Below are positions 58,646 to 64,000 of a DNA stretch of 64,000 nucleotides, one piece after another (position 1 is the stretch's first letter; each line of letters opens with the position of its first letter). Source of the stretch: JACZQZ01 sp046756945 (GTDB taxonomy: Bacteria; Pseudomonadota; Alphaproteobacteria; Rhodospirillales; 2-02-FULL-58-16). The notes beneath the pieces are model-generated. The model was not told where the DNA came from. It saw only the letters and a program-made list of their open reading frames with translations, and made no database searches. A program made the position numbers and the translations under genes. The stretch covers positions 1 to 64,000 of the forward strand of contig JBHHXI010000001.1 of assembly GCA_046756945.1 (NCBI GenBank), given 5' to 3'.

Positions 58646-60199
58646 TCAAGCCGCGTCCTCGCCGCGCATCAGGCTGCGCACGTCTTTAACGGCGGCGGCG
58701 CCGGCCACCTGCGCCAACCCGGCGAAGACCACCAGCCCGCCGACGACCAGCGCGGCCAGGGCGGTGATCCGCTGCACCGCGTCCCCGGCCAGCGCGCCTT
58801 CCAGCCCCCACATGGCGAACGCCAGCAGCGCCGCCATGCCGGCGCTGGCCAACGCCATCCGCGGCAGCCGGCGTTTCAGCCGGGCATCGATCTCCAGGTG
58901 TCCGCGCCGGCGCAGGATCACGGCCAGCAGCCCGGCGTTGAGCCACGACGAGATCACCGTCGCCATGGCGATGCCGACGTGCTTGAACGGGCCCATCAAC
59001 AGAAGGTTCAGCACCAGGTTGGTGACCAGGGCGAGGGCGGCCACCTTGACCGGCGTTGCCGTGTCCTCGCGGGCGAAGTAGGCGGGCGCCAGCGCCTTGA
59101 CCAGCACATAGGCGGGCAGGCCGGCGGCGTAGACGGCCAGCGCCGCCGCCGTCGCCCGCACCTCGGCCGGGCCGAAGGCGCCGCGCTCGAACAGCACGGC
59201 GATGACCGGACCGGCCATGACGATCAGCGCGGCCGCCGCCGGCAGGGTCAGCAGGAAGGCGAACTCGAGCGCCCGGTTCTGGCTGTGCATGGCGGCGCCC
59301 GCCTGGCCGCCGCGCAACTGGCGGCTCAGCATGGGCAGCAGCGCCGTGCCCACGGCGACGCCGACGATGCCCAGGGGCAACTGGTTCACCCGGTCGGCGT
59401 AGAACAGGTACGAGATCGACCCCGACGGCAGCAGCGAGGCGATGACCGTGTCGATGAGCAGGTTGATCTGGTAAATCCCCGCCCCCACCGCCACCGGCAG
59501 GATGCGCCGCGCCAGCAGCCGGACCCTGGGCGTCAGGCGCGGGCGCGGCAGGCGCAGGGGCATTCCGGCGCGCACGCAGTGCGCCAGCATCCAGACGAAC
59601 TGCGCCATGCCGGCGACGGCGACGCCCCAGGCCAGCGCATGGCCCGGCGTCTCCGTCATCGGACTGAGCCAGAGAACGGCGCCGATCAGGCAGACGTTAA
59701 GCAGGATCGGCGTCGCCGCCGCCGCCCAGAAACGGCCCAGCGAATTCAACACCCCGGCCATCAGGGACACCAGCGAGACGAACAGAAGGTAGGGAAACGT
59801 GATGCGCGTGAGCTGCACCGCCAGGTCGAACTTGGCCGGATCGCTGACGAACCCGGGCGCGAATCCGTACATGAGCACCGGCATGGCCAACTGCACGGCG
59901 GCGACGAAGACCAGCAGCGTCCACAGCAGCACGCTCAGCGCCTGCTCGGCGAAGGCGCGCGCCGCGTCCTTTCCGTCGGTCTCCACCAGTCCGGCGAACA
60001 GGGGCACGAAGGCGGCGGCGAAGGCGCCCTCGGCGAACAGGCGGCGGAACAGGTTGGGAAACTTGAAGGCGACGAAAAACACGTCGGCCACCGGCCCGGC
60101 GCCGAGCATGAAGGCGATCAGGATGTCGCGGGCGAACCCGAGGACACGGCTGACCATGGTCAGGCCGCCGACGGTGGCGATGGAGCGCAGAAGGACCAT
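58646..60199 (-). CDS. murJ: Lipid II flippase MurJ
   Basis: MOP-superfamily flippase that moves lipid II across the inner membrane. 517 residues with about 14 hydrophobic helices. The MurJ pattern is clear: [22 protein letters not shown] near 14 (abbreviated), [24 protein letters not shown] near 45 (abbreviated, with the conserved Arg residues), and [23 protein letters not shown] near 255 (abbreviated). The glnD gene ends 90 bases upstream on the same strand; the glnD-murJ-trpS order is common in Alphaproteobacteria. Confidence 0.96.
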   Translation of the reverse strand: MVLLRSIATVGGLTMVSRVLGFARDILIAFMLGAGPVADVFFVAFKFPNLFRRLFAEGAFAAAFVPLFAGLVETDGKDAARAFAEQALSVLLWTLLVFVAAVQLAMPVLMYGFAPGFVSDPAKFDLAVQLTRITFPYLLFVSLVSLMAGVLNSLGRFWAAAATPILLNVCLIGAVLWLSPMTETPGHALAWGVAVAGMAQFVWMLAHCVRAGMPLRLPRPRLTPRVRLLARRILPVAVGAGIYQINLLIDTVIASLLPSGSISYLFYADRVNQLPLGIVGVAVGTALLPMLSRQLRGGQAGAAMHSQNRALEFAFLLTLPAAAALIVMAGPVIAVLFERGAFGPAEVRATAAALAVYAAGLPAYVLVKALAPAYFAREDTATPVKVAALALVTNLVLNLLLMGPFKHVGIAMATVISSWLNAGLLAVILRRRGHLEIDARLKRRLPRMALASAGMAALLAFAMWGLEGALAGDAVQRITALAALVVGGLVVFAGLAQVAGAAAVKDVRSLMRGEDAA

Positions 60200-60289
60200 G
60201 GGGTTGTCTAACGGTTTTTCACGGCGGCGAAAAGGCGGCGCCGGGGGGGCGCGACGGGCGGGTGCCCGAAGCGGGCGGCGGGGCGGCGC

Positions 60290-63076
60290 CTATTCCGCCG
60301 CCGCCACACCCTCGGCGGGGGCGGTGTCCTTGTCGCCCGCGGGGACAATGGCCGCCAGGAGGCGGTTTTCGATGACGCTCAGCTTGTCCTTGCGCTCCAC
60401 TTTCAGCCCGAACACGTCCTTGACGTAGAACACGTCGACCACGCGCTCGCCGTAGGTGGAGATGTGGGCGCTGGCGATCTGCAGGCCGAGCCCGGTCAGC
60501 GCCGCGGTGACATCGTGGAGGAACCCCGGCCGGTCGCGGCCGTTGACCTCGATCACCGTGTGCCGCGCGCTGGCCGCGTTGTCCACCAGCACGCGCGGCG
60601 GCACCTTGAAGACGCCGGTGCGGCTGGGCAGGCCGCGGCGCCGCACGGTCTCCAGTTCCCGGGCCGGGTGCAGCCGTCCCGACAACGCGTCCTCGATGCG
60701 CTTCCACAGCCTTTTCAGGCGTTCCGGATTGTCGAAGGGGCCGCCGCGGGAGTCCTGGATGGTGAAGGTGTCGAGCGCCATGCCGTTGGCCAGGGTCAGG
60801 ATCTTGGCATCGACGATGGAGGCGGCGCCAAGGGCCATGGCCCCGGCGATGCGGGCAAAGAGACCCGGGTGATCGGGGGTGTAGATGATGATTTCCGTGA
60901 CCGCGCGGGACGCATCGACGTGGGTTTCGATATGCAGCTCCAGGCCGCCGCGTTCCGCCTTGCGCACCAGGTCGGCGTGGCGGACATGGGTATCGGTGTC
61001 GAAGCTCAACCAGTAATCCGCGTAGCCGCGCCCGATGTGTTCCTCCATTTCCGCAGGGTCCCAGCCGGCAAGCCGGTCGCGCAGGGCCGCCTTGGCGTTT
61101 TCGACGCGGGCGGCGCGGCGCTCGGCGGGGACGTCGCCGGCCATCTCTTCGTGGGCGCGCCAGTAGAGTTCCCTGAGCAGCGTCGCCTTCCAGCCGTTCC
61201 ACACGCCGGGCCCGACGGCGCGGATGTCGGCCACGGTCAGGATCAACAGCAGGCGCAGGCGTTCCGGGGACTGCACCGCGGCGACGAAGTCGCTGACCGT
61301 TTTCAGGTTGTCGATATCGCGCTTGAACGCCGTCGCGCTCATCAGCAGATGGTGGCGCACCAGCCACGAGACCGTTTCCGTTTCCCACTCATTGAGGCCA
61401 AGGCGCGGGCCAAGCTTTTCGGCGATGCCGGCGCCGATCTCGGAATGGTCGCCGCCCCGGCCCTTGGCGATGTCGTGGAGCAGCAGCGCCAGATAAAGCA
61501 CCTGGCGCGACTGCACCTCGGCGATCACCGCCGTGGATACCGGGTGGTCGTCTTTCAGCTCGCCCTTTTCGATGCGGTGGAGGACGCCGATGGCGCGGAT
61601 GGTGTGCTCGTCCACCGTATAGACATGGTACATGTCGTACTGCATCTGGGCGACGACGCGCCCGAAATCGGGGATGAAACGCCCGAAGACGCCGGCCTCG
61701 TTCAGGCGCTTGAGGGCCGTTTCGGGGTCTTCGCGCGAGGTCAGGATCTCCATGAACAGGCGGTTGGCTTCGGCATCGGCCCTGAGCCCCCTGTCGATCA
61801 GTTTCAGGTTCTGGGTGACCAGGCGCAGGGCGTCGGGATGGATATCGAGCCCGTGACGCTGGGCCTCGTGGAACAGGCGAAGCAGCTTGACCGGGTCCTT
61901 GACGAAGGCGTCGTCGGCCTCGACCGTCAGGCGGTTGCCGTCGACGCGGAACCCGTCGACGCCGCGCCGGCGAAACGACAGCGAGGGGAAGCGGAACCGT
62001 TGCCGGCGCTTCTTGTGACGCTCCTCCAGGACCGCGCACAGGACGCGGGTCAGGTCGCCGACGTCCTTGGCGATCAGGAAGTAGTGCTTCATGACCCGCT
62101 CGACCCCGCGGGTGCCGGCATGGTCGGTGTAGCCCAGGCGCTCGCCGATGGCGCCCTGGACGTTGAAGGTGAGGCGCTCTTCGGCGCGCCCGGCCAGGTA
62201 ATGGAGGTGGCAGCGCACCGTCCACAGGAATTTCTCGGCCTTGGCGAAACGCCGGGCGTCGCGGGCGGTGAACACGCCAAGCTTCACCAGTTCCTTCATG
62301 TCGTCGACGCGGTAGAGGTACTTGGCGATCCAGAACAGGGTCTGCAGGTCGCGCAGGCCCCCCTTGCCCTCCTTGATGTTGGGCTCCAGCACATAGCGGG
62401 TGTCGCCCATGCGCTCGTGCCGGGCGTCGCGCTCGGCCAGCTTGGCGTCGACGAAGTCGGCGCCGCTGCCCTTGACGATGTCCTTGGCGAAACGGGCCTT
62501 GAACGCGTTGAACTGCTCCTTGTCCCCCCATACCCACCGCGCCTCGAGCAGGCTGGTGCGGATGGTCAGGTCGCCGCGCGCCAGGCGGATGGCGTCTTCC
62601 ACGGTACGGGTGGCGTGGCCCACCGTCAGCCCCAGGTCCCAGAGCATATAGAGCATGTACTCGACCATCTGCTCGGTGTGGGGGGTGCGCTTGTAGGGCA
62701 GCACGAACATCAGGTCGATGTCGGAATGGGGCGCCAGCTCGCCGCGGCCGTAGCCGCCCGTGGCGACCACCGAGAGCTGGTCGCCGGGCATCGGGTTGGC
62801 CGCCGGATAGACGTACTTGAGGGCGAAATCGTGGATCGTGCGCACCAGCTGGTCGATGAGGTAGGCGTTGGCGTGCAGGACGTCCGCGCCCGGCGCGCCC
62901 TCGTCTTCGAAGCGGCGGCGAATCTCGGCCCGGCCCTTGCCCAGGGCGTCCTTGAAGATCTCCAGGACCCGGGCCTGGGTCTTCGCCGAGTAGCCGGACC
63001 ACCCGACCAGATCGTCGAGGGCGGCGACCAGGGTTCCGCGGTCGATGATGGCGCGCCGTTTGCTGATGTGGACCAT
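60290..63076 (-). CDS. glnD: Bifunctional uridylyltransferase/uridylyl-removing enzyme GlnD
   Basis: Senses glutamine and modifies PII proteins. 928 residues. The nucleotidyltransferase domain has VATGGYGRGELAPHSDIDLMF (abbreviated) near 92-112. The HD domain for deuridylylation has LALLLHDIAKGRGGDHSE near 520. Two C-terminal ACT domains carry TPDHPGLFARIAGAMAL near 740 and NGRDRPGFLHDVTAALTGLG near 850. The ATG at 63076 is used; the frame runs on to 63160 into the promoter. A TATAAT box lies 30 bases upstream. Confidence 0.96.
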   Translation of the reverse strand: MVHISKRRAIIDRGTLVAALDDLVGWSGYSAKTQARVLEIFKDALGKGRAEIRRRFEDEGAPGADVLHANAYLIDQLVRTIHDFALKYVYPAANPMPGDQLSVVATGGYGRGELAPHSDIDLMFVLPYKRTPHTEQMVEYMLYMLWDLGLTVGHATRTVEDAIRLARGDLTIRTSLLEARWVWGDKEQFNAFKARFAKDIVKGSGADFVDAKLAERDARHERMGDTRYVLEPNIKEGKGGLRDLQTLFWIAKYLYRVDDMKELVKLGVFTARDARRFAKAEKFLWTVRCHLHYLAGRAEERLTFNVQGAIGERLGYTDHAGTRGVERVMKHYFLIAKDVGDLTRVLCAVLEERHKKRRQRFRFPSLSFRRRGVDGFRVDGNRLTVEADDAFVKDPVKLLRLFHEAQRHGLDIHPDALRLVTQNLKLIDRGLRADAEANRLFMEILTSREDPETALKRLNEAGVFGRFIPDFGRVVAQMQYDMYHVYTVDEHTIRAIGVLHRIEKGELKDDHPVSTAVIAEVQSRQVLYLALLLHDIAKGRGGDHSEIGAGIAEKLGPRLGLNEWETETVSWLVRHHLLMSATAFKRDIDNLKTVSDFVAAVQSPERLRLLLILTVADIRAVGPGVWNGWKATLLRELYWRAHEEMAGDVPAERRAARVENAKAALRDRLAGWDPAEMEEHIGRGYADYWLSFDTDTHVRHADLVRKAERGGLELHIETHVDASRAVTEIIIYTPDHPGLFARIAGAMALGAASIVDAKILTLANGMALDTFTIQDSRGGPFDNPERLKRLWKRIEDALSGRLHPARELETVRRRGLPSRTGVFKVPPRVLVDNAASARHTVIEVNGRDRPGFLHDVTAALTGLGLQIASAHISTYGERVVDVFYVKDVFGLKVERKDKLSVIENRLLAAIVPAGDKDTAPAEGVAAAE

Positions 63077-63104
63077 GGCTGTTTCGAAAATTTCCCCTGC
63101 ACGT

Positions 63105-63110
63105 ATTATA
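63105..63110 (-). promoter_or_regulatory. Candidate -10 box of glnD
   Basis: Perfect TATAAT on the minus strand, 28 bases before the glnD ATG. No convincing -35 at 16-18 bases. It lies in the 107-base region shared with the divergent isochorismatase-family gene. Confidence 0.45.
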
Positions 63111-63183
63111 GGGAAGGGGCTGGCCCCGTACCTCTTCTTTCTCGGGGCGCGTGCCACCAACCGGGCCCGGGCGGGAGGAAGGG

Positions 63184-63684
63184 ATGGCGCCCCGCTTTCT
63201 GCTGATCGTCGACGTCCAGAAAGGGTTCATAAACGAGTGGACCCGGCACATCCCGGCAAAGGTGGAACGCCTGCAGGGCGACTTCGAGCGCCTGTGGATC
63301 ACCCGGTTCTTCAACCCGGAAGGGTCGCTGCACCGCCGGCTCATGGGCTGGGGCCGGTTCGCGCCGGGCTCGGACGACACCCGGCTGGCGTTCACGCCCC
63401 GGGCCGGCGCAACCGTCATCGACAAGTCCACCTACACCTGCGTCACCGGGGACCTGCTTCAGGCGCTGGAAGGCGACGGCATCGCCACCGTGCACCTCGC
63501 CGGCATCGCCACCGACAACTGCGTCCTCAAGAGCGCCGTCGATCTGTTCGAGGCCGGCATAGAGCCCGTCGTGCTCGCCGGCCACTGCGCCAGCCACGGC
63601 GGACCCGACTGCCATGAGGCCGGCCTGAAGCTGTTACGCCGGTTCATCGGCGAAGGGCAGGTGGTGGAGTATTCCGGTCCGTGA
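63184..63684 (+). CDS. Isochorismatase-family cysteine hydrolase
   Basis: A 166-residue hydrolase of the isochorismatase/nicotinamidase superfamily. The catalytic triad is visible: Asp in LLIVDVQKGFINEW near 8, Lys in IDKSTYTCVTGDLL near 82, Cys in GIATDNCVLKSAVDLFEAG near 118. Substrate unknown; no siderophore or NAD gene is adjacent. The ATG at 63184 has a strong ribosome site (GGAGGAAGGG). It lies divergent to glnD and convergent with mutS, interrupting the usual glnD-mutS neighbourhood. Confidence 0.88.
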   Translation: MAPRFLLIVDVQKGFINEWTRHIPAKVERLQGDFERLWITRFFNPEGSLHRRLMGWGRFAPGSDDTRLAFTPRAGATVIDKSTYTCVTGDLLQALEGDGIATVHLAGIATDNCVLKSAVDLFEAGIEPVVLAGHCASHGGPDCHEAGLKLLRRFIGEGQVVEYSGP

Positions 63685-63715
63685 CATCGGGCCGGTGTCG
63701 ACCGGGCCCCCCGCC

Positions 63716-64000
63716 CTATTGGTCTCCGATGCGCTTCAGCCGGTAGAGCATCTCCAGCGCCTCGCGCGGGCTGAGCTCGTCGGGACGGATTTCGGTTAGC
63801 GCCTCTTCGAGGGGCGAAGGACCGCCCGTGCCGGCGCTGTCCGTCTGCCCGTCGGCGGCCGCGGCAAACAGGGGCAGGTCGTCCGCCAGGCGCGTCACGC
63901 CCGCGGAATGCTCGCTTTTTTCCAGGGTTTCCAAAACCTGCTCCGCCCGCGCCACGACGTTGCCGGGCAGGCCGGCCAACTGGCCGACGTGGATGCCGTA
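63716..64000 (-). CDS. mutS: DNA mismatch repair protein MutS (3' end only)
   Basis: The C-terminal 94 or so residues of MutS; the gene runs off the right edge. The frame reads YGIHVGQLAGLPGNVVARAEQVLE at the edge (abbreviated), the conserved end of the ATPase domain (SYGIHVAxLAGLP in relatives), then a variable Ala/Asp-rich linker. The final helical segment IRPDELSPREALEMLYRLK is the MutS tetramerisation/clamp-binding tail. The mutS-glnD proximity is typical for Alphaproteobacteria. Confidence 0.93.
   Translation of the reverse strand, partial: YGIHVGQLAGLPGNVVARAEQVLETLEKSEHSAGVTRLADDLPLFAAAADGQTDSAGTGGPSPLEEALTEIRPDELSPREALEMLYRLKRIGDQ

Overview
The window is a continuous stretch of GC-rich chromosome (roughly two thirds GC by eye) carrying almost only housekeeping genes. 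It suggests a free-living alphaproteobacterium of the Rhodospirillales type. The reasons are the MucR/Ros regulator, the Irr-type Fur protein, the GapR (DUF2312) protein, a GTTC-N7-GTTC SOS box, the order rpsT-dnaA-dnaN-recF-gyrB, and the run tsaB, fur, miaB-phoH-ybeY-corC-lnt-xre-metK-trmB-rimP-nusA-ylxR-infB-rbfA-truB-rpsO-pnp on one strand. I saw no tRNA or rRNA gene, insertion sequence, prophage or CRISPR array.

Layout. 1-6 kb: family-4-like uracil-DNA glycosylase, soluble lytic transglycosylase, moaB, a pair of rSAM-associated glycosyltransferase-like genes, and a PA0069-type radical SAM gene behind a candidate LexA box. 6-9.4 kb: a 59-codon coiled-coil gene, gapR, a truncated response-regulator tail, a YbdK-type carboxylate-amine ligase and an N-formylglutamate amidohydrolase. 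9.5 kb: a short candidate sRNA with its own promoter and terminator. 9.7-17 kb: gyrB, recF, dnaN, dnaA and rpsT, all on the minus strand. 17-25 kb: enoyl-CoA hydratase, a secreted hypothetical, mutM, then ubiE, coaBC, dut, an Rrf2 regulator, cysK, moeB and a DsrE-like gene on the plus strand, followed by a cluster of palindromes. 25-28 kb: class IV aminotransferase, D-2-hydroxyacid dehydrogenase and an SH3 protein. 28-34 kb (minus): fabA-fabB-fabI, irr, then rubrerythrin, an Fe-S oxidoreductase and a DUF3501 gene. 34-52 kb (minus): the translation and transcription block from miaB to pnp. 52-57 kb: fur, mucR, tusA, tsaB, a VanX-like dipeptidase, polysaccharide deacetylase and a Bax-like glucosaminidase. 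57-64 kb: trpS, murJ, glnD, an isochorismatase-family hydrolase and the 3' end of mutS.

How the genes fit together. The minus-strand block from miaB to pnp is packed with ATGA/GTGA/TTGA overlaps, so it is probably read as a few long operons. Candidate internal promoters lie before xre, metK and rimP. The iron module is the clearest regulatory unit: irr sits between the unsaturated fatty acid operon and an oxidative-stress operon whose promoter has an Irr-box-like sequence directly upstream.

There is no obvious novel defence or biosynthetic system. The points most worth checking are the SOS box before the radical SAM gene, the roughly 50-nt candidate sRNA with an anti-Shine-Dalgarno sequence, the structured metK and rimP leaders, the irr operators, and several apparently damaged genes or motifs (Fpg zinc finger, response-regulator stub, ylxR start). 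All calls come from reading the sequence; no database search was possible.
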